DNA of 64,000 nt from Mycolicibacterium fluoranthenivorans (lineage in GTDB: Bacteria > Actinomycetota > Actinomycetes > Mycobacteriales > Mycobacteriaceae): NCBI RefSeq assembly GCF_011758805.1, contig NZ_JAANOW010000001.1, positions 2,294,001 to 2,358,000 of the forward strand. Direction: 5' to 3'. This document shows positions 17,176 to 25,975 of the stretch, one piece after another. Every line of letters starts with the position of its first letter. Within the stretch, counting starts at the first letter, position 1. The notes beneath the pieces are model-generated. The model was not told the DNA's origin. It did not search any database and saw only the letters and a program-made list of their open reading frames with translations. The position numbers and the translations under genes are program-made.

Positions 17176-18413
17176 CGATCCGGCAGCGCGTGCTCGACGA
17201 TCGGCCGGCGCGGAAGTGGTTCGCGTTCACCGCGTTTGGCGGCGAGGTAGACCTGGGCGGTCTCGGCCGCGACGGTGTGCCAGTCGAAGTCGTGGTTGAG
17301 CCGCTCCCGCGCGGCGACGGCACGCCGCTGCGCGGCGGCGGGATCGTCGAGCACGGTGCGCACCGCTGTCGCCAGGGCGGCGACATCGTGCGGCGGGAAG
17401 GACACCCCGGTCTCGCCGTCGATGACGGCCTCGCCGAGGCCACCCACGTTGGAGGTGACCAACGGCGTCCCGGTGGCGGCGGCTTCCAGCGCCACGATGC
17501 CGAACGGCTCGTAGTGACTGGGCAATACGGCCGCGTCGACGGTGTGCAGCAGCTGCACCAGCTCGGCGTGGTCCAGGCGTCCGACGAAGTCGACCGCTTT
17601 GAGCACCTTGTGCTTACGCGCCTGCTCGCCGAGCCAGTCCCGCTGGGTGCCGTCGCCGGCGACGATCAGCCTGGTGCCCGGGTGCGTGCGCCGGATCCGG
17701 GGGAGTGCGGCGATCGCGTCCTGCACCCCCTTCTCGTACTCCAGCCGTCCCAGGAACAGCAGCCGGGCCGGCCCGTCGTGAACGGTGCGTCGCGCGAACG
17801 GCCATGCGGCCGAATCGATCCCGTTGCGGATGACATGCGTTTCGGCGAGGCCGGGACCGAACAGTTCGACGATCTCGTCGCCCATGGACGCCGAACAGGT
17901 GATCAGCGAATCGGATTCGCGCACCAGCCAGGACTCGGCCGCGTGCACCTGCCGGCTGATCGCGCCCGACACCCAGCCGGAGTGGCGGCCGGCTTCGGTC
18001 GCATGGATGGTGGAAACCAAAGGCACATCGAAGAATTCGGCTAAGGCGATGGCGGGGTGAGCGACCAGCCAATCATGGGCGTGCACGACGTCGGGGTACC
18101 AGGCGCGTTCACCCCGAGCGCCGAAGGCCAGCCCGGCGCGGGTCATGGAGTGGCCCATGGCCAGTACCCAGGCCATCATGTCCGTACCGAAATCGAATTC
18201 GTGCGGGTCCTCCGCGGCGGCGACCACGCGCACGCCCTCGCACATCTCGTCGGTGGACGGATGGGTACTCGGATCGGTACCGGTGGGCCGTCGGCACAGC
18301 ACGACGACCTCATGGCCGGCTTCGGCCAGGGCGGTGGCGAGGTGGTGTACGTGCCGGCCGAGTCCGCCGACCACCACCGGCGGGTACTCCCAGGACACCA
18401 TCAGGATCTTCAT
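17172..18413 (-). CDS. GT4-type alpha-glucosyltransferase of methylglucose lipopolysaccharide/glycogen synthesis
   Basis: A 413-residue GT-B glycosyltransferase. The N-terminus MKILMVSWEYPPVVVGGLGR is nearly diagnostic for the Rv3032 group. VHAHDWLVAHPAIALAEFFD, the acceptor region SWLVRESDSLITCS, LLFLGRLEYEKGVQDAIAAL and the donor site YEPFGIVALEAAATGTPLVTS with its E-x7-E follow. In mycobacteria this enzyme builds the alpha-1,4-glucan backbone of MGLP and contributes to glycogen (known for the family). The start at 18413 overlaps by ATGA the stop of the repeat-made micro-ORF, which in turn overlaps the GH57 gene. It converges with the GntR gene over a shared CTAG. Confidence 0.9.
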   Translation of the reverse strand: MKILMVSWEYPPVVVGGLGRHVHHLATALAEAGHEVVVLCRRPTGTDPSTHPSTDEMCEGVRVVAAAEDPHEFDFGTDMMAWVLAMGHSMTRAGLAFGARGERAWYPDVVHAHDWLVAHPAIALAEFFDVPLVSTIHATEAGRHSGWVSGAISRQVHAAESWLVRESDSLITCSASMGDEIVELFGPGLAETHVIRNGIDSAAWPFARRTVHDGPARLLFLGRLEYEKGVQDAIAALPRIRRTHPGTRLIVAGDGTQRDWLGEQARKHKVLKAVDFVGRLDHAELVQLLHTVDAAVLPSHYEPFGIVALEAAATGTPLVTSNVGGLGEAVIDGETGVSFPPHDVAALATAVRTVLDDPAAAQRRAVAARERLNHDFDWHTVAAETAQVYLAAKRGEREPLPRRPIVEHALPDR

Positions 18414-18511
18414 CGGTGCTCTCTGCTCTTCGCGCAAGCGCTCATCGGTGCCTTACTGCTCTTCGCGCAAGCGCTCATCGGTGCCTTACTGCTCTTCGCG
18501 CAAGCGCTCAT
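18410..18511 (-). CDS. Coupling micro-ORF of three 11-residue repeats
   Basis: ATG 18511 opens a 33-codon frame read leftwards whose product is two copies of MSACAKSSKAP and then MSACAKSREHR. The ATG overlaps the TGA of the GH57 gene (ATGA at 18508-18511), and its own TGA overlaps the ATG of the glycosyltransferase gene (ATGA at 18410-18413). The 33-base unit keeps frame, so each repeat adds 11 codons without breaking the chain. This is the arrangement described for mycobacterial interspersed repetitive units, where a small ORF bridges two operon genes. Whether a peptide accumulates is unknown; re-initiation to keep the downstream gene translated is the simpler role. Confidence 0.55.
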   Translation of the reverse strand: MSACAKSSKAPMSACAKSSKAPMSACAKSREHR

Positions 18512-18513
18512 CG
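18424..18513. repeat. 33-bp tandem repeat, 2.7 copies
   Basis: Copies start at 18424, 18457 and 18490. The first two are identical over 33 bases and the third matches for its first 24 bases. The plus-strand unit begins TGCTCTTCGCGCAAGCGCTC. The array spans the GH57 stop codon and ends about ten bases from the glycosyltransferase start. A related single unit occurs between ilvB and ilvN at 42821. The copy number could vary among strains and would change the micro-ORF by 11 residues per unit. Confidence 0.85.
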
Positions 18514-20052
18514 CGGCAACCTCCTGGCGTCGAGTGCGCCGAAGAGTCCGTCGGCGCGGTTCCAGTCATCGGCTAGGCGCTGGGCGTGATCACGACGGCC
18601 CGACGCCAGCGCCCCGGCGATCTCGCGGGTGGCGTGCGCATGCAGATGGGCCCGGTAGCGGGCGTATTCGGCCGCCGAGTCCTTGCTGACCATGAACGGC
18701 CAGTCGCTGGACACCGTGAGCAGGGTTTCGCGCAGGATCTGGTCGGCCACCCGGTCGCGGGTGTGTGGCGCGTCGGTCTGGTCCAGCGCCTTGTCCACCG
18801 CGGCCAGTGCGGTGTCGACCACCTCGGCGTTGAGGCGCACCAGGTCGGCCACCTTCTCGCCGTTCCAGACTTGCCAGTTCTTGCCGGAACCCCAAGAGCT
18901 GGGCGGCAATTCGACCGGCGCGCCGACGAACCCGTCCGTGATGGCGTCGGACAGCGTGCCGACCCGGACGCCGGCCTCGGGCAGTGCCCGCAGCAGTCGC
19001 TCCAGCCACAGCGGGCCCTCATGCCACCAGTGACCGAACAGTTCGGTGTCGAAGGCGGCCACCACATGCGCCGGGCGCCCGGTGCGGTCGGCCTCGTCGA
19101 TCAGCCTGCGCCGCACCACCTCCACGAAATCGGCCACATGAGTGTCCACCGCACGATCGGCGCGCTGCGGGTCGTAGGGGGCTTTCTCGGCGGAGGGCAC
19201 GTTGCGGCCGGTGACCCGTGCCGGCTTGAGGCCGGTCAGGTGGTCGTACGTGTGGAAGTCGCGGTAGGCGGCGTGCCCCGGGTAGCCGGATTTCGGTGAC
19301 CACACCCGGTAACTGACCTGCAGATCGCGGCCGAAGGCGACGACATTCGACGTGCCGACCGGACGGCCCACCGCCGTGTCACCGTGCAGGGACGGGCCGT
19401 CGACCATGAAATGACTGACACCGGCTGCGGCATAACCGGTTTCCATCCCCGGCGCATAGGCGCACTCGGGGGCCCAGATGCCGGTGGGGGTGTGAGCGAA
19501 CCGGTACTGGGCGTCGGCCAGGCCCTCGCGCAGCGCGAACTCGCGCAGCCGCGGGTTCAACAGGGGCTGGAACGGGTGGGCCAGCGGGCCACCGAGCAGT
19601 TCGATGGTGCCGGCGTCGATGAGCTGACGCAGCAGTGGGCTGGCACCGTGGGCCCACAGCGAGGTGAATTCGTCGAGGGCGCGCTCGGCCGCTTCGAACT
19701 CATGAATGCCGAACTGGCGCATGGCTTCTGGGGCGGCGAACGCGGTGCCCGAGGCGACGGTGGTGGCCTCCAGGGCGCGCAGCTGCCAGTTGGCCAGCCA
19801 GTGGTGCATCCCGGTCAGGCAGTACGGGTCGTCCAGCTGGGCGGTGACCACCGGGGTCATGCCGAGGCTGACCAGATGTCCGCGCCCTTCGGCGGCCAGC
19901 GTGCGCAGCACCCGCATCAGCGGCAGGTACGCCGCCGCCCACGACTGGTAGAGCCACTCCTCACCGACCGGCCAGCGGCCGTGGTGGGCCAGCCACGGCA
20001 GGTGGGTGTGCAGGACCAGGGTGAACAGGCCCGGGGTCTGCTCCCCACTCAT
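18508..20052 (-). CDS. GH57 family 1,4-alpha-glucan branching-type enzyme
   Basis: A 514-residue glycoside hydrolase family 57 protein. The N-terminus FTLVLHTHLPWLAHHGRWPV contains the family's first conserved motif (HTHLPW). ECAYAPGME carries the region of the catalytic nucleophile (APECAYAPG), and FDTELFGHWWHEGP is the motif with the acid/base Asp. The likely orthologue is Rv3031, implicated with Rv3032 and Rv3030 in making methylglucose lipopolysaccharide. Branching activity is the usual assignment for this subgroup. ATG 20052 overlaps the methyltransferase stop by four bases, and the 3' end lies in the 33-bp repeat, so the three genes and micro-ORF form one coupled unit. Confidence 0.9.
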   Translation of the reverse strand: MSGEQTPGLFTLVLHTHLPWLAHHGRWPVGEEWLYQSWAAAYLPLMRVLRTLAAEGRGHLVSLGMTPVVTAQLDDPYCLTGMHHWLANWQLRALEATTVASGTAFAAPEAMRQFGIHEFEAAERALDEFTSLWAHGASPLLRQLIDAGTIELLGGPLAHPFQPLLNPRLREFALREGLADAQYRFAHTPTGIWAPECAYAPGMETGYAAAGVSHFMVDGPSLHGDTAVGRPVGTSNVVAFGRDLQVSYRVWSPKSGYPGHAAYRDFHTYDHLTGLKPARVTGRNVPSAEKAPYDPQRADRAVDTHVADFVEVVRRRLIDEADRTGRPAHVVAAFDTELFGHWWHEGPLWLERLLRALPEAGVRVGTLSDAITDGFVGAPVELPPSSWGSGKNWQVWNGEKVADLVRLNAEVVDTALAAVDKALDQTDAPHTRDRVADQILRETLLTVSSDWPFMVSKDSAAEYARYRAHLHAHATREIAGALASGRRDHAQRLADDWNRADGLFGALDARRLPR

Positions 20053-20828
20053 GGTCTGATCGCGATCGCCACCAGGTCCAGGCTGTCATCGATGGGGCGC
20101 GCGTCGGTCAGATCGAAATCGTCGCTGCACACCGCGGCGACATCGGCCAGCAGCTCGGCAGACCACGGCGCGTCGGCGACCGCGCGGGCGATCTGCGCGT
20201 CGATGATCGATCCGCCGTGCCGGGCGTCGATGGCCGACAGGCCCGCACCGTGAAAAACCCCGAGCATCGCCTCCATCGCGAAGCCGCCCTCGGTGAGCAG
20301 TTCGGTCAGCTCGTCGGCATTGAGCTCGCGGGTGTGGAACGGGTTGAGCGGCGTATCGCGACCGGGGGAGAAGGTGATCCGGTTCGGGGTGGACATCAGC
20401 AGCACACCGCCGGGCCGGAGGACCCGGAAACACTCGGCCACGAACTGGCCCTGATCCCAGAGATGCTCGATGACCTGGAAGTTCACCACCACGTCCACGG
20501 AGGCGTCGGCCAGGGGCAGGTTGGCGAGATTCCCCAGGTGCATCTGCACCCGCGGGTAGCGGGCGCGGATGTGCGCCACCGCGGATTCGTCGTAGTCCAC
20601 CCCGATGACCTGGCGGGCGACACCGGCGATGAGGTCGGCGCCGTATCCCTCCCCGGGGCCGGCCTCCAGAACGTCGAGACCGGCGCAGCGCTCGGCGAGG
20701 CGCTGGTAGACGACCTCGTGCCGGCGAAACCAGTAATTCTCCTCGGCGAGGCCGGGGATGGTGCGTTCACCGGTCAGCGGCAGTGACGGCTGCGCGCCCG
20801 GGTTGTCGACCGAACCGAATGTGCTCAT
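20049..20828 (-). CDS. SAM-dependent methyltransferase of the MGLP locus
   Basis: A 259-residue class I methyltransferase. Motif I is VLEAGPGEGYGADLIAGVA, motif II is VIGVDYDESAVAHIRARYP, strand 4 is DVVVNFQVIEHLWDQG and strand 5 is FRVLRPGGVLLMSTPN. It occupies the Rv3030 position. In mycobacteria that gene is linked genetically to methylglucose lipopolysaccharide synthesis, which makes sugar O-methylation the likely reaction. It is first in the leftward set (methyltransferase, GH57, micro-ORF, glycosyltransferase). The promoter would lie in the gap shared with the rightward fixA gene. Confidence 0.86.
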   Translation of the reverse strand: MSTFGSVDNPGAQPSLPLTGERTIPGLAEENYWFRRHEVVYQRLAERCAGLDVLEAGPGEGYGADLIAGVARQVIGVDYDESAVAHIRARYPRVQMHLGNLANLPLADASVDVVVNFQVIEHLWDQGQFVAECFRVLRPGGVLLMSTPNRITFSPGRDTPLNPFHTRELNADELTELLTEGGFAMEAMLGVFHGAGLSAIDARHGGSIIDAQIARAVADAPWSAELLADVAAVCSDDFDLTDARPIDDSLDLVAIAIRP

Positions 20829-20935
20829 TGGAAGGCAGGCTAACCCGTGATGACGTGTTCGCGAACGGATGCCCGGCGACTGTGGGGTCTGAATGAGTGG
20901 ATTGACCAGTTATGGTGTCCTTGCGCGCCGTCGAA

Positions 20936-20951
20936 GTTACCGACCAGTAAC
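20936..20951. promoter_or_regulatory. Inverted repeat between the MGLP methyltransferase and fixA
   Basis: GTTAC and GTAAC arms flank six bases (CGACCA), giving a 16-bp dyad in the divergent promoter gap 20829-21024. Its shape is that of a TetR-type operator. Since fixAB serve acyl-CoA oxidation, a fatty-acid-responsive TetR repressor would make sense, but this is only inferred. The rest of the 196-base gap shows no further clear element beyond a possible leaderless-type AT-rich run. Confidence 0.35.
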
Positions 20952-21024
20952 CTGGTGGCCGTTACGCAATACGTGATATGCCCAGGCCGGCTGCCGGCCT
21001 CATCGAGGAGGACGAACCACAGTC

Positions 21025-21816
21025 ATGACGAACATCGTGGTCCTGATCAAGCAGGTCCCTGACACCTGGTCGGAGCGCAAGCTCACCGACGGCGACTTCA
21101 CTCTCGACCGGGAAGCGGCCGACGCCGTTCTCGACGAGATCAATGAGCGCGCCGTCGAGGAAGCGCTGCTGATCAAGGAGCGTGAGGGCGGCGACAGCAC
21201 CGTGACCGTGCTCACCGCTGGTCCCGAGCGTGCCACCGAAGCCATCCGCAAGGCCCTGTCCATGGGTGCCGACAAGGCGGTTCACCTCAAGGACGACGGT
21301 CTGCACGGTTCCGATGTCGTCCAGACCGGCTGGGCCCTGGCCCGCGCGCTGGGCACCATCGAGGGCACCGAGCTGGTCATCGCCGGCAACGAGGCCACCG
21401 ACGGCGTCGGCGGCGCGGTTCCCGCGGTCATCGCCGAGTACCTCGGCCTGCCGCAGCTGACCCACGTGCGCAAGCTGAACGTCGAGGGCGGCAAGGTCAC
21501 CGCCGAGCGTGAGACCGACGAGGGCGTCTTCGGCCTCGAAGCGACATTGCCGGCCGTGGTCAGCGTGAACGAGAAGATCAACGAGCCCCGCTTCCCGTCC
21601 TTCAAGGGCATCATGGCCGCGAAGAAGAAGGAAGTCACCGTCCTGACGCTGGCCGAGATCGGTGTCGAGGCCGACGAGGTGGGCGTGGCCAACGCCGGCA
21701 CCAAGGTGCTGTCGTCCACCCCGAAGCCGCCGAAGACCGCGGGCGAGAAGATCACCGACGAAGGCGAAGGCGGCACCAAGATCGCCGAGTACCTGGTCGC
21801 CCAGAAGTTGATCTAG
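21025..21816 (+). CDS. fixA: Electron transfer flavoprotein, beta subunit
   Basis: A 263-residue ETF beta subunit. TNIVVLIKQVPDTWSERKLT is the N-terminal signature. VTVLTAGPERATEAIRKALSMG and LVIAGNEATDGVGGAVPA form the nucleotide (AMP) site, and EVTVLTLAEIGVEADEVG is the C-terminal region. ETF takes electrons from acyl-CoA dehydrogenases in the cytosol and passes them to ETF-quinone oxidoreductase in the membrane. A GAGGAGGA site precedes the ATG at 21025. The gene is followed after 38 bases by the alpha subunit gene and both end at a strong terminator. It is the Rv3029c position. Confidence 0.95.
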   Translation: MTNIVVLIKQVPDTWSERKLTDGDFTLDREAADAVLDEINERAVEEALLIKEREGGDSTVTVLTAGPERATEAIRKALSMGADKAVHLKDDGLHGSDVVQTGWALARALGTIEGTELVIAGNEATDGVGGAVPAVIAEYLGLPQLTHVRKLNVEGGKVTAERETDEGVFGLEATLPAVVSVNEKINEPRFPSFKGIMAAKKKEVTVLTLAEIGVEADEVGVANAGTKVLSSTPKPPKTAGEKITDEGEGGTKIAEYLVAQKLI

Positions 21817-21854
21817 TAGCTGACCCCCTCAGACACACACTTAAGGACATATTC

Positions 21855-22811
21855 ATGGCTGAAGTACTTGTGCTCGTCGAGCACGCCGATGGTGCGCTGA
21901 AGAAGGTCAGCACCGAACTCATCACCGCCGCCCGTGTGCTGGGTGAGCCGTCTGCCGTCGTGGTGGCCGGTCCCGGCATCGCCGCCGGCCTGACCGACGG
22001 CCTGAAGGCCGCCGGTGCCGCCAAGATCTACGTTGCCGAGTCGGCCGATGTGGACAACTTCCTGGTCACCCCGAAGGTCGACGTGCTGGCCGCGCTGGCC
22101 GAGTCGGCTGCGCCGGCCGGTGTGATCATCGCCGCCACCGCCGAGGGCAAAGAGGTCGCCGGCCGGCTGGCCGCGCGTCTGGGGTCGGGTCTGCTCGTCG
22201 ACATCGTCGAACTCAAAGAGGGTGGCGTCGGCGTGCACAGCATCTTCGGTGGCGCGTACACCGTGGAGGCCCAGGCCACCGGCGAGCTCCCCGTGATCAC
22301 CATCCGTCCGGGTGCCGTCGAGGCCGCCCCGGCCGACGGGGCCGGCGAGGTCGTCAACGTCGAGGTCCCGGCCCAGGCCGAGAATGCGACGAAGATCACG
22401 TCTCGCGAGCCGGTCGTCGGTGGCGACCGTCCGGAGCTCACCGAGGCCAGTGTCGTGGTCGCCGGTGGCCGCGGTGTCGGTAGCGAGGAGAACTTCAAGG
22501 TCGTCGAGGAGCTCGCCGATTCGCTCGGCGCCGCCGTCGGTGCCTCGCGCGCCGCGGTGGACTCGGGCTACTACCCGGGTCAGTTCCAGGTCGGTCAGAC
22601 CGGTAAGACCGTGTCGCCGCAGCTCTACATCGCGCTCGGCATCTCCGGTGCCATCCAGCACCGGGCCGGTATGCAGACGTCCAAGACGATCATCGCGGTC
22701 AACAAGGACGAAGAGGCACCGATCTTCGAGATCACCGATCTCGGCATCGTCGGCGACCTGTTCAAGGTGACCCCGCAGCTCACCGAGGCCGTCAAGGCTC
22801 GCAAGGGCTAG
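21855..22811 (+). CDS. fixB: Electron transfer flavoprotein, alpha subunit
   Basis: A 318-residue ETF alpha subunit that carries the FAD. The N-terminal domain ([20 protein letters not shown]) pairs with the beta subunit. The C-terminal FAD domain shows [40 protein letters not shown] and [19 protein letters not shown], which are the ETF-alpha signatures. It forms a heterodimer with FixA and acts in beta-oxidation. It is separated by 38 bases from fixA. A Rho-independent terminator starts 20 bases after the stop. Confidence 0.95.
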   Translation: MAEVLVLVEHADGALKKVSTELITAARVLGEPSAVVVAGPGIAAGLTDGLKAAGAAKIYVAESADVDNFLVTPKVDVLAALAESAAPAGVIIAATAEGKEVAGRLAARLGSGLLVDIVELKEGGVGVHSIFGGAYTVEAQATGELPVITIRPGAVEAAPADGAGEVVNVEVPAQAENATKITSREPVVGGDRPELTEASVVVAGGRGVGSEENFKVVEELADSLGAAVGASRAAVDSGYYPGQFQVGQTGKTVSPQLYIALGISGAIQHRAGMQTSKTIIAVNKDEEAPIFEITDLGIVGDLFKVTPQLTEAVKARKG

Positions 22812-22830
22812 TTCGTCAGCGCCAGCGAAA

Positions 22831-22862
22831 CTGCCCCGAAACCTCGGTTTCGGGGCAGTTTT
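22831..22862 (+). terminator. Rho-independent terminator after fixAB
   Basis: A perfect 13-bp stem (CTGCCCCGAAACC with GGTTTCGGGGCAG at 22846-22858) with a two-base (effectively four-base) loop is followed by four T residues. It closes the fixAB unit before the GNAT gene. Confidence 0.88.
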
Positions 22863-22950
22863 GCGTCTGCGAACGGTGTTCACGTGGCGTGCACAGACAC
22901 GTCACGCCTGCGATGCCACCTCGAGACCCGGCTGAGCGACCGTGCTGACT

Positions 22951-23817
22951 ATGAGCACCGCATCTGTACTCATACCGGCCGATGACACCGATCAGATGAC
23001 CGCTGGGGGTTCTGGGGCCTCCGTGGCCCACGGACCGCGCTACACCCTGTTGCTGTCCACCGACGCCGACGATATCGACGCCGCGCAGCGTCTGCGCCAC
23101 GAGGTGTTCACCTCCGAACCCGGCTTCACCCTCACGTCGGCGAGCCCCGGCTTCGAGGAGGGCCGCGACGCCGACCGCTTCGACCAGTTCTGCGATCACC
23201 TGCTGGTGCGCGAGGACGGCTCCGGTGACCTGGTCGGCTGCTACCGGATGCTGCCGCCGCCCGGCGCCATCGCGGCAGGCAGCCTTTACACCGCCACCGA
23301 ATTCGACGTCCGGGCGCTGGACCCGCTGCGTCCGTCGCTGGTGGAGATGGGGCGCGCGGTGGTGCGCGCCGATCACCGCAACGGCGGTGTGGTGCTGCTG
23401 ATGTGGGCCGGCATCCTGGCCTACCTGGACCGCTGCGGCTACGACTACGTCACCGGCTGTGTGTCGGTGCCCACCCATGTGGACGGCGAGGTGCCGGGCA
23501 GCCAGCTGCGTGGGGTCCGGGACTTCGTCCTGCGCCGCCACGGCGCGCCGGAGGAGTTCACCGTGCGTCCGTACCGGCCGGTGGTCATCGACGGCCGCAG
23601 CCTCGACGAGATCGAGCCGCCCGCCCGGGTCAGCGTGCCCGCCCTGATGCGCGGCTACGTGCGCCTGGGCGCCGAGGTGTGCGGTGAACCCGCGCACGAC
23701 CCCGACTTCGGCGTCGGTGACTTCCCGGCGCTGCTGGACAAACGCAAAGCCGACGTGCGGTACCTCAAGCGTCTGCGATCTGTGTCACAAGCCGGCGAGA
23801 TGGGCGGCCGAGCATGA
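22951..23817 (+). CDS. GNAT-family N-acyltransferase, OlsB-like (PF13444 type)
   Basis: A 288-residue acyltransferase. DAQRLRHEVFTSEPGFTL is missing only the first residue of the usual AQxLRYEVF motif. LLVREDGSGDLVGCYRML, VEMGRAVVRADHRNGGVVLL (the acyl donor loop) and YDYVTGCVSVPTH follow. This Acetyltransf_5 family includes OlsB, which puts a 3-hydroxyacyl chain on ornithine. The next gene, a PlsC-type acyltransferase, overlaps it by ATGA and resembles OlsA. A lyso-lipid then lipid acylation pair is therefore a good hypothesis. ATG 22951 is preferred over GTG 22942, three codons upstream; neither has a strong ribosome site. The order matches Rv3027c. Confidence 0.8.
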   Translation: MSTASVLIPADDTDQMTAGGSGASVAHGPRYTLLLSTDADDIDAAQRLRHEVFTSEPGFTLTSASPGFEEGRDADRFDQFCDHLLVREDGSGDLVGCYRMLPPPGAIAAGSLYTATEFDVRALDPLRPSLVEMGRAVVRADHRNGGVVLLMWAGILAYLDRCGYDYVTGCVSVPTHVDGEVPGSQLRGVRDFVLRRHGAPEEFTVRPYRPVVIDGRSLDEIEPPARVSVPALMRGYVRLGAEVCGEPAHDPDFGVGDFPALLDKRKADVRYLKRLRSVSQAGEMGGRA

Positions 23818-24734
23818 GCACACCGCACTCGTGGCTCCCGCAGGCCTCCTGCGACGCCAGTTGTATGCACGCCGGGTCCGCGCCGGTGGGCCCCCGGCCG
23901 TTGGTGTGGTTGCGGACCACGTTCCGGGTCACCGCGGCCCTGCTGCTGATCCTGGCGGTGCCCTTGCTGGCGGTGCCCCTGCCCGGCCGTTCCCACGTCC
24001 AGCGGGCTTACTGCCGGCTGATGCTGCGCTGTATCGGGGTGCGAATCACCGTGTCCGGTGGGCCGATCCGTAACCTGCGCGGCGTTCTGGTGGTCAGTGG
24101 GCACGTGTCCTGGGTGGACATCTTCGCGATCGGTGCGGTGATGCCGGGCTCGTTCGTGGCGCGGGCCGATCTGATCGACTGGCCCGCACTCGGTGCGCTG
24201 GCCCGGATCATGAAGGTCATCCCCATCGAGCGGGAGAGCCTGCGCCGGCTGCCGGCCGTGGTCAGCGCGGTCGCCGCCCGGTTGCGCAACGGGCAGACCG
24301 TCGTCGCCTTCCCGGAGGGCACCACCTGGTGCGGACTGGGTTACGGCGAGTTCCGGCCGGCGATGTTCCAAGCGGCGGTGGACGCCGCGCGACCCGTGCA
24401 GCCGCTTCGGCTGACCTACCACCACCGCGACGGCAGCCCGTCCACGGTGCCGGCCTATATCGGCGACGACACGCTGCTGGCATCGATCCGGCGCCTGGTC
24501 ACCGCCCGGCGCACGGTGGTGCACGTGCGGGTGGAATCGCTGCAGCTGCCGGGGACCTCCCGCCGCGATCTGAAAGCCCGGTGCGAGGCCGCCGTGCGCG
24601 GGGACGCGGGTCGGCGTGCGCACGGGAAGGCTTCAGGGGCGAGCGGAGCGACGGGGAAGGCTTCAGGGGCGAGCGCAGCGACGGGGAAGGCTTCAGGGGC
24701 GAGCGCAGCGACGGGGGAGATCGTGGCGGCCTGA
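23814..24734 (+). CDS. PlsC/OlsA-like 1-acyl-glycerol-3-phosphate-type acyltransferase
   Basis: A 306-residue membrane-associated acyltransferase. A hydrophobic segment ([20 protein letters not shown]) precedes motif [16 protein letters not shown], which keeps the HX4D catalytic pair. [15 protein letters not shown] contains motif II-like residues, and [15 protein letters not shown] is motif III. It transfers an acyl chain to a lysophospholipid or, if OlsA-like, to a lyso-amino-acid lipid made by the overlapping upstream gene. The C-terminus is odd: residues from about 271 on are three GKASGASxAT repeats encoded by 30-bp tandem DNA repeats, unlike the enzyme core, so the tail was added by a repeat element. 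Start ATGA overlaps the GNAT stop. Confidence 0.85.
   Translation: MSTPHSWLPQASCDASCMHAGSAPVGPRPLVWLRTTFRVTAALLLILAVPLLAVPLPGRSHVQRAYCRLMLRCIGVRITVSGGPIRNLRGVLVVSGHVSWVDIFAIGAVMPGSFVARADLIDWPALGALARIMKVIPIERESLRRLPAVVSAVAARLRNGQTVVAFPEGTTWCGLGYGEFRPAMFQAAVDAARPVQPLRLTYHHRDGSPSTVPAYIGDDTLLASIRRLVTARRTVVHVRVESLQLPGTSRRDLKARCEAAVRGDAGRRAHGKASGASGATGKASGASAATGKASGASAATGEIVAA
24627..24716. repeat. 30-bp tandem repeat, three copies, inside a coding tail
   Basis: Units begin at 24627, 24657 and 24687 (AAGGCTTCAGGGGCGAGCGC type). Copies two and three are identical, and copy one differs by a single base. They encode GKASGASxAT in frame at the end of the PlsC-like gene. The core GAGCGCAGCGACGGGG is shared with the repeat array at 33692, so both belong to one dispersed repeat family. 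Confidence 0.85.
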
Positions 24735-24790
24735 CCAGCCTGGGCTGCGCGGGCAGGCGGCCGCCGGATGGCGGTTATCCTGGACAGGCT

Positions 24791-25975
24791 ATGACCGCCG
24801 TCTACCTCGACCACGCCGCCACCACCCCGATGCACCCCGCTGCCATCGAGGCGATGACCGCCGTGCTCGCGACGGTCGGTAACGCCTCCTCGCTGCACAC
24901 GGCGGGGCGTGCGGCACGGCGTCGGATGGAGGAGGCGCGCGAAGCGCTGGCCGGTGTGCTCGGCGCCCGGCCGTCGGAGGTCATCTTCACCGCAGGCGGC
25001 ACCGAAAGCGACAACCTCGCGATCAAGGGCATCTACTGGGCTCGCCGCGCGGCCGAGCCGCAGCGGCGCCGGATCGTCACGACGCCGGTGGAGCACCACG
25101 CCGTGCTCGATGCCGTCGAATGGCTGGTGGAACACGAAGGTGCCGAGGTGACGTGGCTACCGGTCACCGCCGACGGTTCGGTGTCACCCGAGGCGTTGCG
25201 CGCCGTGCTCGCCGAGCATGAGGATGTCGCGCTGATCACGGCGATGTGGGCCAACAACGAGGTGGGGACCATCCTGCCGGTCGCCGAATTGGCCGCTATC
25301 GCAGCGGAATTCGATATACCGATGCACAGTGACGCGATTCAGGTCGTCGGGCACGTTCCGGTCGATTTCGCGGCCAGTGGACTGTCGGCGCTGTCGATCG
25401 CCGCGCACAAGTTCGGCGGACCGACCGGGGTGGGGGCGCTGCTGTTGCGCCGCGATACCGCGTGCGTGCCCTTGCTGCACGGCGGCGGACAGGAGCGCGA
25501 TGTCCGCTCGGGCACACCGGATGTGGCCGGTGTGGTCGCGATGGCGGCCGCGGCGAAGGTGGCGGTCGATGATCTCGAGGCGGGCGGTGCCCGCGTGCGG
25601 GCGCTGCGCGACCGGTTGATCGACGGGGTGCGCGCCACCATCGAGGATGTGGATGTCAACGGTGCGCTCGGGGACGGCCGGCTGCCCGGTAACGCGCACT
25701 TCACGTTTCGCGGTTGTGAGGGTGACTCGCTGCTGATGTTGTTGGATGCCAAGGGAATCGAGTGTTCTACCGGCTCGGCGTGCACGGCCGGGGTGGCCCA
25801 GCCTTCGCATGTGCTGCTGGCGATGGGCGCCGATCCGGCCACCGCCCGCGGGTCACTGCGACTGTCGCTGGGACACACCAGCACCGATGCCGATGTCGAC
25901 GCCGCCCTGGACGCGCTGCCCGCCGCGGTGCAGCGGGCGCGGGCAGCGGCGCTGGCCAGCGCGGGGGTGCTGTGA
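24791..25975 (+). CDS. iscS: Cysteine desulfurase
   Basis: A 394-residue fold-type I PLP enzyme. [18 protein letters not shown] is the N-terminal signature. [15 protein letters not shown] binds PLP, and [13 protein letters not shown] has the His that stacks on the ring. [16 protein letters not shown] has the Schiff-base lysine, and [17 protein letters not shown] carries the catalytic cysteine on the mobile loop. It removes sulfur from cysteine for Fe-S clusters and tRNA thiolation. The start ATG 24791 follows TATCCT at 24776-24781. Its TGA overlaps by one base the ATG of mnmA, the tRNA thiolase that needs its sulfur, so the pair is a functional unit. Confidence 0.94.
   Translation: MTAVYLDHAATTPMHPAAIEAMTAVLATVGNASSLHTAGRAARRRMEEAREALAGVLGARPSEVIFTAGGTESDNLAIKGIYWARRAAEPQRRRIVTTPVEHHAVLDAVEWLVEHEGAEVTWLPVTADGSVSPEALRAVLAEHEDVALITAMWANNEVGTILPVAELAAIAAEFDIPMHSDAIQVVGHVPVDFAASGLSALSIAAHKFGGPTGVGALLLRRDTACVPLLHGGGQERDVRSGTPDVAGVVAMAAAAKVAVDDLEAGGARVRALRDRLIDGVRATIEDVDVNGALGDGRLPGNAHFTFRGCEGDSLLMLLDAKGIECSTGSACTAGVAQPSHVLLAMGADPATARGSLRLSLGHTSTDADVDAALDALPAAVQRARAAALASAGVL

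Noticed and set aside
18424..18513. CRISPR array from 33-bp repeats
   Set aside because: Repeats are directly adjacent with no unique spacers and no cas genes are nearby; it is a tandem repeat.
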